NCBI GenBank assembly: GCA_023416055.1
Contig: JAEZIH010000087.1
Location: forward strand, 1-10,599
From: Pseudomonadota bacterium
Lineage (GTDB): Bacteria > Pseudomonadota > Alphaproteobacteria > Caulobacterales > Caulobacteraceae
Length of the DNA stretch: 10,599 nt
Reading direction: 5' to 3'
A model generated the notes under the pieces. The model saw only the letters and a list, made by a program, of their open reading frames with translations. It was not told the DNA's origin and made no database searches. Below are positions 4,591-10,599 of this stretch, piece after piece. A program made the translations under genes and the position numbers. Numbering within the stretch: the stretch's first letter is position 1; every line of letters begins with the position of its first letter.

Positions 4591-6624
4591 TCAGAAGCGC
4601 CAGGTCACTCCGGCCCGCAGGCTGCGCCCGGGGAGGGGGGCGATGTCCTTCTGGAAGCTGGCGTGCTCACGCGCCTCGGCGTCGGTGAGGTTCGAGGCCT
4701 CGACGAAGACGGTAACGTTGCGATCGGCGAACGGCCGAAGCGCGGCGCTGACATTGACCAGGGTGTAGGCGTCGGTGGCGCGCTCGAAATCGGCCAGGCG
4801 GTCCTGCTCGCCGACCCGCCGCAGTTCGACCCCGGCGTCGAAGCGCCGCGAGCTCCAGTCCAGACCCAGGGTCGCCGACCATGGCGGAATGCGCGCCGCC
4901 GGCCCGAGGTCGGTCGACGCCCTGACCCGGTCCGCCGCGCCTGAGAGGGTCAGGCTGCGGTCGCCGCTCTCCCACAGCCGGTACTCGGCCTGGGCCTCGA
5001 AGCCGCGGAAGTCGGCGTCCGTCTGGACGTATTCGAACACCGGCAGACCGCTGTCCACGTCCTCCGCCCCGGTCGGGCGCAGGTCGATGAAGCCGTCGTA
5101 GCGAGCCGCATAGGCGTGCAGGTCGGCCTCGAACCGCCCCTTGGCGTAATGCAGCGTCGTCTCCAGCGAAGTCGCGGTCTCGGAGTCGAGGCCGACATCG
5201 CCGACCTCAAAGGCCCCGGTGGCCACGTGGGCGCCCCGCGCGAACAGCTCGACCTCGCTCGGCGCGCGCTCGTTGCGGGCCAGGCTGACGCCGAGGAACA
5301 GCGGCCCCGTCGGCCGCACGAACAGGCCCGCCGAGGCCGAGGCGTTGGAGAACTCCCGCCTGCCGGCCAGGCTCTCCAGCGAGCGCCGGTCCAGCCGCAG
5401 CCCGCCCTCGACGCCCAGGCCGCCGCGGTCCAGGCGCTGCACGGTGTACAGCCCCTGCTCGGAAATATCGGTCTGCGGCACATAGGCCTCGTCGCCGACC
5501 GCGTCGAAGCTCCGCTTCAGCAGCTGCAGGCCGACAACGCCCTGCCAGCCGCCCCTCCGGCGCTGGATCAGCTCCAGCCGGCCCTCGGTCCCATCGGAGA
5601 AGAAGCGGGTGCCGATCTCGTCGCCCTCGAACTCGGTGTGGGCGTAGTCGGCCCGGCCCGCCGACAGGCGCACGGCGCTGAACGGCCCGGCGTCGAACGC
5701 CAGCTCGCCGCGCAGGTCGTAGCGGGTCTGCTCCAGCCCGATCGAGACGCCGTCGCCGTGGTCGTGACCGTGCCCGTCGTCATGCTCATGCCCCGGCACG
5801 CCATAGGTCGTGTCGACGTGCTTGACCGAGACGCCGACGTGGCCGCGCGAGCCGATCCAGCTGACCCCGGCGCCGTACTGGTCCAGCCGCACGAAGGTGT
5901 TGTGCACCGTGCGGTCATCGCCCGGGACCTCGCCCTCCTCGGCCAGCAACCAGCGCGACTCCGGGAAGACCGGCACGTCGTAGTCCGAGGCGTCACGGGT
6001 GAAGCCGTCGACGGTCACCACCAGCGGTCCGGCGGCGGCCTTCAGCCGCCCGCCCAGCGCCGTCCCGCCATCCACCGTCGAGGCCTGGGCCGAGACATGG
6101 CCCTCGACGCCGTCGGGCCGTTCGGTCGGAATCCGGTCGTCGAGGATATTGACCACCCCGCCGATGGCCGAGCCGCCGAACACCAGGGTCGAGGGCCCGC
6201 GCACGATCTCGATGCGCCGCGCCTCGCCGGGGTCGACCGCCACCTGGTGGTCGGGCGAGACCGAGCTGGCGTCGATCATCCCCAGGCCGTTGGTCAGCAC
6301 CTGCACCCGCGGCCCGGCCAAGCCGCGGATCACCGGCCGGCTGGCCCCGGGGGCGAAGCTGGTGCTGCGCACGCCGGGCAGTCCGCTGACCAGATCGCCC
6401 AGGGTCGCGGCCGGGGCCACGGCCAGGTCTTCCTCGTCCAGCACGTCCACGGCCAGCAAGCTGGCCCGGTCGGTGACCCCGAAGGGCGCGCCGGTGACGA
6501 TGACGTCGTCGACCACGGCCTCTCCCGGCGGCGGCGCGGTCTGAGCGGCGGCGGCGCCCGCCAGGGCGCTCCAGGCGACGGCGGCGAGCAGAAGAGGGCG
6601 GGAACAGGGGATACGGCTACTCAT
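4591..6624 (-). CDS. ZnuD-like TonB-dependent outer membrane receptor, likely zinc uptake
   Basis: This is a 677-residue outer-membrane receptor that imports its ligand using TonB/ExbBD energy. The ATG at 6624 gives a signal peptide ending ALAGAAAAQ. A TonB-box-like VDDVIVTG (about 38-45) and a plug domain with LVSGLPGVRS, RGLAGPRVQVL and IEIVRGPSTLVFGGSAIGGVVNIL follow, then a long beta-barrel ending in aromatic Phe (RAGVTWRF). A His/Asp cluster, GHEHDDGHGHDHGDG (about 278-292), follows YGVP in a barrel loop. This is characteristic of ZnuD-type zinc receptors. Starts at 6648 (ATG) or 6651 (GTG) are in frame, but they lie in or upstream of the Zur box and the predicted -10, so I reject them. 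The divergent zur gene and the operator strongly support zinc as substrate. Cobalt, nickel or a metallophore complex remain possible. Confidence 0.92.
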   Translation of the reverse strand: MSSRIPCSRPLLLAAVAWSALAGAAAAQTAPPPGEAVVDDVIVTGAPFGVTDRASLLAVDVLDEEDLAVAPAATLGDLVSGLPGVRSTSFAPGASRPVIRGLAGPRVQVLTNGLGMIDASSVSPDHQVAVDPGEARRIEIVRGPSTLVFGGSAIGGVVNILDDRIPTERPDGVEGHVSAQASTVDGGTALGGRLKAAAGPLVVTVDGFTRDASDYDVPVFPESRWLLAEEGEVPGDDRTVHNTFVRLDQYGAGVSWIGSRGHVGVSVKHVDTTYGVPGHEHDDGHGHDHGDGVSIGLEQTRYDLRGELAFDAGPFSAVRLSAGRADYAHTEFEGDEIGTRFFSDGTEGRLELIQRRRGGWQGVVGLQLLKRSFDAVGDEAYVPQTDISEQGLYTVQRLDRGGLGVEGGLRLDRRSLESLAGRREFSNASASAGLFVRPTGPLFLGVSLARNERAPSEVELFARGAHVATGAFEVGDVGLDSETATSLETTLHYAKGRFEADLHAYAARYDGFIDLRPTGAEDVDSGLPVFEYVQTDADFRGFEAQAEYRLWESGDRSLTLSGAADRVRASTDLGPAARIPPWSATLGLDWSSRRFDAGVELRRVGEQDRLADFERATDAYTLVNVSAALRPFADRNVTVFVEASNLTDAEAREHASFQKDIAPLPGRSLRAGVTWRF

Positions 6625-6632
6625 CTCCCGGG

Positions 6633-6647
6633 TGTTATGAAATAACA
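6633..6647. promoter_or_regulatory. Zur box (zinc-responsive operator)
   Basis: TGTTAT-GAA-ATAACA is a perfect inverted repeat of 6 bp arms with a 3-bp centre. It matches the core of proteobacterial Zur boxes (TGTTATA...TATAACA). It lies between the divergent zur and receptor genes, only 9 bases from the receptor start codon, and overlaps the receptor -10 element. Zn-loaded Zur bound here would block polymerase. It may also influence zur, about 60 bases away. Confidence 0.85.
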
Positions 6648-6661
6648 TCACGCACAGTCAA
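6634..6661 (-). promoter_or_regulatory. Promoter of the zinc receptor gene
   Basis: On the minus strand, TTGACT (6661-6656), a 16-base spacer and CATAAC (6639-6634) form a sigma-70-like promoter. The -10 sits inside the Zur box. Transcription would start near 6627, only about 3 bases before the ATG at 6624. Confidence 0.6.
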
Positions 6662-6706
6662 GCCCGCCCCGTTGCGGCGCGCGGCGCGACCGATTAGCTG
6701 TGGTCC

Positions 6707-7189
6707 ATGGGCGACGCCTGCCACCACCATCACGCCGAGGGTCCGCCCGCCGCGGACGAGGTGGCGCGCGTCCTCGCCGCCACCGAGACCCGCCTGACCG
6801 CCGAGGGCGAGCGCATGACCTCGGCCCGCACCCGGGTGCTGGAGCTGCTGCTGGCGGCCGGCGAACCGGTCAAGGCCTACGACCTCATCGCCCGCTACGG
6901 CGAGGACGGCCAGCCGGCCAAGCCGCCAACGGTGTACCGCGCCCTCGAATTCCTCGAGCGGCAGGGGCTGGTGCACCGCATCGCCTCGATCAGCGCCTAT
7001 GTCGCCTGCAGCTCGGACGATCGCGACCACGCCGCCGCCTTCCTGATCTGCGACTGCTGCGGCGCCACGGAAGAGGTGTCCTCGCCGGTGGCCGGGGCCC
7101 TCGGCAAGGCCGCGGACGCCGCCGGCTACGCCATCGCCCGCACCACCATCGAGGCCCACGGCCGTTGTCCGGCCTGCCGCGCCGGCTGA
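6707..7189 (+). CDS. zur: Zur, Fur-family zinc uptake repressor
   Basis: Zur is a cytoplasmic dimeric repressor that binds operators when loaded with Zn(II) and shuts off zinc acquisition. The 160-residue protein has a winged-helix DNA-binding domain (about 38-93), including PPTVYRALEFLERQGLVHRI (73-92, recognition helix TVYRALEFL). The C-terminal dimerization/metal domain follows. Structural-zinc cysteines are C115 and C118 (CDCC) and C154 and C157 (CPAC). By alignment in my head with E. coli Zur (H77, C88, H96, E111), the sensory site is H90, C101, H108 and E123. C101 in YVAC distinguishes Zur from Fur. The N-terminus carries an unusual CHHHH cluster (5-9). The gene is divergent from the ZnuD-like receptor with a Zur box between them. 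The ATG at 6707 lacks a clear Shine-Dalgarno sequence, so a slightly later start (M37 would be too short) is not obviously better. Confidence 0.94.
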   Translation: MGDACHHHHAEGPPAADEVARVLAATETRLTAEGERMTSARTRVLELLLAAGEPVKAYDLIARYGEDGQPAKPPTVYRALEFLERQGLVHRIASISAYVACSSDDRDHAAAFLICDCCGATEEVSSPVAGALGKAADAAGYAIARTTIEAHGRCPACRAG

Positions 7190-7227
7190 CGCTGGCGCCT
7201 TCCTCCGACAGGACCTATCTGCACGCC

Positions 7228-8118
7228 ATGGACGCCATCCGGCTCTCCCCGCCCCGCCGCCTGACCCTGCCGGTGGACAACCGCTGGGGCGCCGGCGAGA
7301 TGAGCGTGCTGGACTTCGGCCCGGCCGACCGTCCGGTGGACCTGGTCTTCGTCCACGCCAACGGCTTCAACGCCCTGACCTATCGCCGCCTGTTGGCGCC
7401 GCTCGCCGGAACCCTGCGCATCTGGGCGCCTGACCTGCGCGGGCACGGACGGACGCAGCTGCCCGCCGACCCCTCCCGCCGCCGCGGCTGGAGCGATCAT
7501 CGCGACGACCTGGTCGCCCTGCTCGACGCCCTGGACGGACCGCCGGCGGTCCTCGCCGGCCATTCCATGGGCGGGACCTCGGCCCTGCTGGCCGCCGCCG
7601 AGCGCCCGCAACAGGTCGCCGGCCTTGTGCTGCTGGATCCGGTGATCTGGCGCCGCTGGGTGGTGATGGCCTTCCACCTGCCCCTGCTGGACCGCATGGC
7701 CTCGCGCATCCCGCTGGTGAAGAGCGCCCGTCGCCGCCGCGCCGTCTTCGACAGCCGCGAACAGGCCTTCGCCGCCTACGCCGGACGGGGCGCCTTCCGC
7801 GGCTGGCCCGAGGCGATGCTGTCCGACTACCTCGCCGATGGCCTGATCGAGACCGACGAGGGGCTGGTCCTGGCTTGTCCGCCGGAATGGGAGGCCTCAA
7901 ACTACGCCGCCCAGAGCCACGATCCGTGGCGAGCCCTGGCGCGGCTGGATCGGCCGGTGCGCATTCTCAAGGCCGAGACGGGCTCGACCTGCGCCGTGCC
8001 CGAAGCGCCGCGCGGCCTGCCGCACGTCACGGTGGAGACGGTCGCCGGCGGAACCCATTTCTTCCCGATGCTTCAGGCCGACGTGGCCCGCGACGCCCTG
8101 TTCGACGCGGCGGTGTGA
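7228..8118 (+). CDS. Alpha/beta-fold hydrolase
   Basis: The 296-residue protein has the alpha/beta hydrolase layout. An oxyanion-region strand LVFVHANGFNALTY (39-52) is followed by WAPDLRGHGRT (66-76) and the nucleophile elbow GHSMGG with Ser113 (111-116). A cap region rich in Arg/Leu (about 140-230) comes next, and the catalytic His is H277 in GGTHFFPM. The acid residue is D137 after LLL or E250 after RILKAE; I cannot decide. The HANGF variant of the HG motif is seen in esterase/hydrolase and haloperoxidase-like members. There is no signal peptide, so it is cytoplasmic. The substrate is unknown. The start at 7228 is chosen because the longer in-frame extension lies across zur in another frame. 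It begins 38 bases after the zur stop and may be read from the zur transcript; I see no functional reason for the link. Confidence 0.9.
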   Translation: MDAIRLSPPRRLTLPVDNRWGAGEMSVLDFGPADRPVDLVFVHANGFNALTYRRLLAPLAGTLRIWAPDLRGHGRTQLPADPSRRRGWSDHRDDLVALLDALDGPPAVLAGHSMGGTSALLAAAERPQQVAGLVLLDPVIWRRWVVMAFHLPLLDRMASRIPLVKSARRRRAVFDSREQAFAAYAGRGAFRGWPEAMLSDYLADGLIETDEGLVLACPPEWEASNYAAQSHDPWRALARLDRPVRILKAETGSTCAVPEAPRGLPHVTVETVAGGTHFFPMLQADVARDALFDAAV

Positions 8119-8202
8119 GCCGTCTCGCGGCACTGGCGCGGGCCCCGGCATCGGTCTAAACCGCCGCCAACCACAACAACCCAGTCGAGGAACCGCTTCA
8201 GC

Positions 8203-9705
8203 ATGCGCGAGATCAACCATTTCATCGGCGGCGCCTCCTTCACCGGCGCCTCGGGGCGCTTCTCGGACGTGTTCAATCCGAACACCGGCGAGGTGCAGGC
8301 GCGGGTGCAGCTGGCCACCGCGTCGGAAATGGACCGCGCCGTGCAGGCGGCGCAGGACGCCTTCGAAGGCTGGTCCTCGACCAATCCGCAGCGCCGCGCC
8401 CGGGTGATGTTCGAGTTCAAGCGCCTCGTCGAGGCCAACATGGACGAGCTGGCCGAAATGCTCTCGGCCGAGCACGGCAAGGTCATCGCCGACGCCAAGG
8501 GCGACGTGATGCGCGGCCTCGACGTCATCGAGTTCGCCTGCGGCATCCCCCACGCCCTGAAGGGCGAATATACCTGGGGCGCCGGCCCCGGCATCGACGT
8601 CTATTCGATGCGCCAGCCGCTGGGCGTCGTCGCCGGCATCACCCCGTTCAACTTCCCGGCCATGATTCCGATGTGGATGTTCGGCGTGGCCATCGCCGTC
8701 GGCAACACCTTCATCCTGAAGCCGTCGGAACGCGATCCGTCGGTGCCGGTGCGTTTGGCCGAGCTGATGATGGAGGCGGGCGCTCCCGCCGGCGTGCTGA
8801 ACGTCGTGCACGGCGACAAGACCGCCGTCGACGCCATCCTGACCCACCCGTCGATCCACGCCGTCAGCTTCGTCGGCTCGTCCGACATCGCCCACTACGT
8901 CTACCAGATGGGCGCCCAGCACGGGAAACGCGTCCAGGCCATGGGCGGGGCCAAGAACCACGGCATCGTCCTGCCCGACGCCGACATGGACCAGGTGATC
9001 AAGGACCTGTCGGGCGCCGCCTTCGGTTCGGCCGGCGAGCGCTGCATGGCCCTGCCGGTGGTGGTGCCGGTCGGCAAGCAGACCGCCGACGAATTGCGCG
9101 AGCGCATGGTCGCCGAGATTCCGCGCCTCAAGGTCGGGGTCTCGACGGACCCCGAGGCCCACTACGGCCCTGTCGTCACCAAGGCCCACCGCGACCGCGT
9201 CGCCGGCTGGATCGAGAAGGGCGTCCAGGAAGGCGCCGAGCTGGTCGTCGACGGCCGCGACTTCAGTCTGCAGGGCCACGAGAACGGCTACTTCATGGGC
9301 CCGTCGCTGTTCGACAACGTGACCCCGGAGATGGAGTCCTACAGGGAGGAGATCTTCGGCCCGGTGCTGCAGATCGTCCGCGCCGCCAGCTTCGATGAGG
9401 CCCTCGCCCTTCCGTCGAAGCACCAGTACGGCAACGGCGTCGCCATCTTCACCCAGAACGGCCGCGCGGCGCGCGACTTCGCCGCCCGCGTCAATGTCGG
9501 CATGGTCGGCATCAACGTGCCGATCCCGGTGCCGGTCGCCTACCACACCTTCGGCGGCTGGAAGCGCTCCGCCTTCGGCGACACCAACCAGCACGGCATG
9601 GAAGGCGTGAAGTTCTGGACCAAGGTCAAGACCGTCACCGCCCGCTGGCCCGACAGCGAGCTGGAGCACGCCGATTCCAGCTTCGTCATCCCGACGATGA
9701 AGTAG
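8203..9705 (+). CDS. mmsA: CoA-acylating methylmalonate-semialdehyde dehydrogenase
   Basis: MmsA oxidizes (S)-methylmalonate semialdehyde with NAD+ and CoA to propionyl-CoA and CO2, and malonate semialdehyde to acetyl-CoA, in valine (and inositol or beta-alanine) breakdown. The 500 residues span a full aldehyde dehydrogenase of normal length for this subfamily. They include ITPFNFPAMIPMWMF with N150, the NAD-binding ILKPSERDPS and SFVGSSDIA, and the catalytic Cys281 in SAGERCMALPV. EIFGPVLQIVRA and the C-terminal HTFGGWKRSAFGD are also present. The QAMGGAKNH stretch replaces the general-base Glu of ordinary aldehyde dehydrogenases; this is the mark of CoA-dependent MmsA. The protein is cytoplasmic, probably tetrameric. 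The ATG at 8203 has a GAGGA about 11 bases upstream. An 84-base gap separates it from the hydrolase gene. No mmsB or other valine pathway gene is in the window. Confidence 0.96.
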   Translation: MREINHFIGGASFTGASGRFSDVFNPNTGEVQARVQLATASEMDRAVQAAQDAFEGWSSTNPQRRARVMFEFKRLVEANMDELAEMLSAEHGKVIADAKGDVMRGLDVIEFACGIPHALKGEYTWGAGPGIDVYSMRQPLGVVAGITPFNFPAMIPMWMFGVAIAVGNTFILKPSERDPSVPVRLAELMMEAGAPAGVLNVVHGDKTAVDAILTHPSIHAVSFVGSSDIAHYVYQMGAQHGKRVQAMGGAKNHGIVLPDADMDQVIKDLSGAAFGSAGERCMALPVVVPVGKQTADELRERMVAEIPRLKVGVSTDPEAHYGPVVTKAHRDRVAGWIEKGVQEGAELVVDGRDFSLQGHENGYFMGPSLFDNVTPEMESYREEIFGPVLQIVRAASFDEALALPSKHQYGNGVAIFTQNGRAARDFAARVNVGMVGINVPIPVPVAYHTFGGWKRSAFGDTNQHGMEGVKFWTKVKTVTARWPDSELEHADSSFVIPTMK

Positions 9706-9791
9706 GGTTCGCCCTGAGGATGTCCGGGGGTGCACGGCGGCGCCGCAGGCGTTAACGTGGGCGCTACGGTGAAGCTGGAGCGCCCCCTCGC

Positions 9792-10599
9792 ATGCGTCGC
9801 TTTTTTGTCTGGTCGGCTCTCTCGGCCCTTATCGGTCTGATCCTCGCGGTCGGCGGCTACTTGGCGTACCAGCACTTCTACGGCCGCTTCCAGCCGGTGA
9901 CGGTGACCCGTAACCAGAAGGCCATCCAGGATCTGCTGGACGAGGCTTCCTGGCTCAGCGCGGGCGGCGGCGGCGAGCCGCTGTACATCATCGGCTACCG
10001 CGACTCGGCGGCCATGCAGCGCTACGAGCGCGAGGAGGCGCCCAAGCTGCGTGCCGCCGGGGTCGAGGTGCGCATCATCGTCTTCGCCCGCGCCGACCGG
10101 GAGGGCCTGCCGCAGTCGACGCCGGCCGAGCGGGCCACGGTCGCCGAGCTGTGGCTGAGCCGTGACTGGACCCTCTACCAGCGCTGGACGGCGACCCCCG
10201 CAGGCAACTGGACCGCGGCAGGACTGCCCGCCGCTGACGGCAGCCGCGCACGCAGCGCCGTGGTCGAGACGGGCCGCGACTTCGTCAGCGACCTGGCCCG
10301 CGCCCTCGGGGGCGAGGGTCTGCGGGTCAGCTATCCGCTGGTCATCTGGCGTGACCGCGAGGGCTATATGAAGGCCTGCGCCTGCTCCGACAGTCGTTCG
10401 TGGGCCTTTGTCCGCGACGATCTCGACGCCCCTGACCGCATCGGTTCGGCGGTCGCCGGCGACGACGTCCCTCCGCTGACCGACTGGCCGGGCGACGGCA
10501 GCCCGGAGAGCCTGCCCTATCCGACCCTGCCGCCGGTCGCTCCGGCGACAGGCGAGACGGCCCCGGCCGGTGAGGCGGCGGCGGCGCCTGCGCCTGCGC
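9792..10599 (+). CDS. Membrane-anchored protein of unknown function, N-terminal part (runs off window end)
   Basis: I do not recognise this family. The frame from the ATG at 9792 stays open for 269 codons to the window end, with high-GC third positions and no stop. It begins MRRFFVWSAL, followed by one hydrophobic segment (about 6-26), an uncleaved signal anchor, so the body should be periplasmic. The folded part includes LYIIGYRDSAAMQRYEREEAPKLRAAGVEVRIIVFAR-type alternation of strand and helix (about 63-102), suggesting an alpha/beta, perhaps thioredoxin-like, domain. LVIWRDREGYMKACACSD contains a Cys-Ala-Cys pair (C196, C198). From about residue 240 it becomes Pro/Ala/Glu rich, a likely flexible tail. 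GGAG lies about 11 bases before the ATG. The thioredoxin-like idea is weak; the CAC pair is not a CxxC motif. The gene is preceded by 86 bases with no clear terminator or promoter. Confidence 0.82.
   Translation, partial: MRRFFVWSALSALIGLILAVGGYLAYQHFYGRFQPVTVTRNQKAIQDLLDEASWLSAGGGGEPLYIIGYRDSAAMQRYEREEAPKLRAAGVEVRIIVFARADREGLPQSTPAERATVAELWLSRDWTLYQRWTATPAGNWTAAGLPAADGSRARSAVVETGRDFVSDLARALGGEGLRVSYPLVIWRDREGYMKACACSDSRSWAFVRDDLDAPDRIGSAVAGDDVPPLTDWPGDGSPESLPYPTLPPVAPATGETAPAGEAAAAPAPA

Noticed and set aside
3382..4944. Plus-strand frame of about 520 residues across the MaoC-like and SapC genes
   Set aside because: It crosses the shared terminator and overlaps three well-supported genes; composition is typical of an antisense shadow.
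5116..6645. Plus-strand frame of about 509 residues opposite the zinc receptor
   Set aside because: The minus strand encodes a complete TonB-dependent receptor with all expected motifs; the opposite frame resembles nothing and is Ala/Arg/Gly/Val rich.
8119..8202. Promoter for mmsA (GTCTAAAC near 8151)
   Set aside because: It resembles a Caulobacter -10 only partly and has no acceptable -35, so I do not report it as a feature.
7897..9735. Minus-strand frame of about 612 residues opposite mmsA
   Set aside because: mmsA on the plus strand is full length with catalytic residues; the antisense product is a His/Gly/Asp-rich shadow.
9706..9791. Terminator or promoter between mmsA and the last gene
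   Set aside because: There is a short GC palindrome (GCGGCGCCGC) and GTTAAC but no U-run, no GGAAC/CGTT pair and no convincing -35/-10.

Overview
The window is GC-rich alphaproteobacterial chromosome. Gene order, protein sequences and the EcfG-type promoters (GGAAC-N16/17-CGTT) point to Caulobacterales (Caulobacter, Brevundimonas or a relative). I see no mobile element, CRISPR array, tRNA or rRNA. The genus is an inference from gene content, not a database result.

Region 1 (1-2111) is a general stress response (GSR) locus. An EcfG-type sigma factor gene (cut by the window edge) and its anti-sigma gene nepR are read leftward. phyR, encoding the anti-anti-sigma response regulator, is read rightward. 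A small membrane-protein gene lies beyond a terminator on the minus strand. I find four good GGAAC-N16/17-CGTT promoters in about 1.5 kb. They face nepR-ecfG, phyR, the membrane-protein gene, and an otherwise empty 320-bp gap. The promoter in the gap sits just upstream of a strongly structured sequence with a seven-C loop and an intrinsic terminator. This looks like a sigma-EcfG-dependent small RNA of about 118 nt, probably a homologue of Caulobacter GsrN. In the expected circuit, PhyR~P captures NepR and frees EcfG, which then transcribes the whole cluster, including its own regulators and the sRNA.

Region 2 (2184-3669) is a likely two-gene operon. It encodes a zinc-independent NADPH-dependent oxidoreductase of the medium-chain family and a small hot-dog-fold (MaoC-like) protein that seems to lack the usual catalytic Asp/His motif. 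It ends in a hairpin shared with the convergent sapC-like gene.

Region 3 (3700-7189) holds a SapC-family gene with its own possible promoter, then a zinc module: a ZnuD-like TonB-dependent receptor with a His-rich loop, divergent from a zur repressor gene. A Zur-box palindrome lies over the predicted -10 of the receptor promoter. The geometry predicts an almost leaderless receptor mRNA. When zinc is sufficient, Zur should silence receptor synthesis.

Region 4 (7228-10599) contains an alpha/beta hydrolase gene just downstream of zur, mmsA (CoA-acylating methylmalonate-semialdehyde dehydrogenase of valine/propionate metabolism), and the first 269 codons of an unrecognised membrane-anchored protein that runs off the end of the window.
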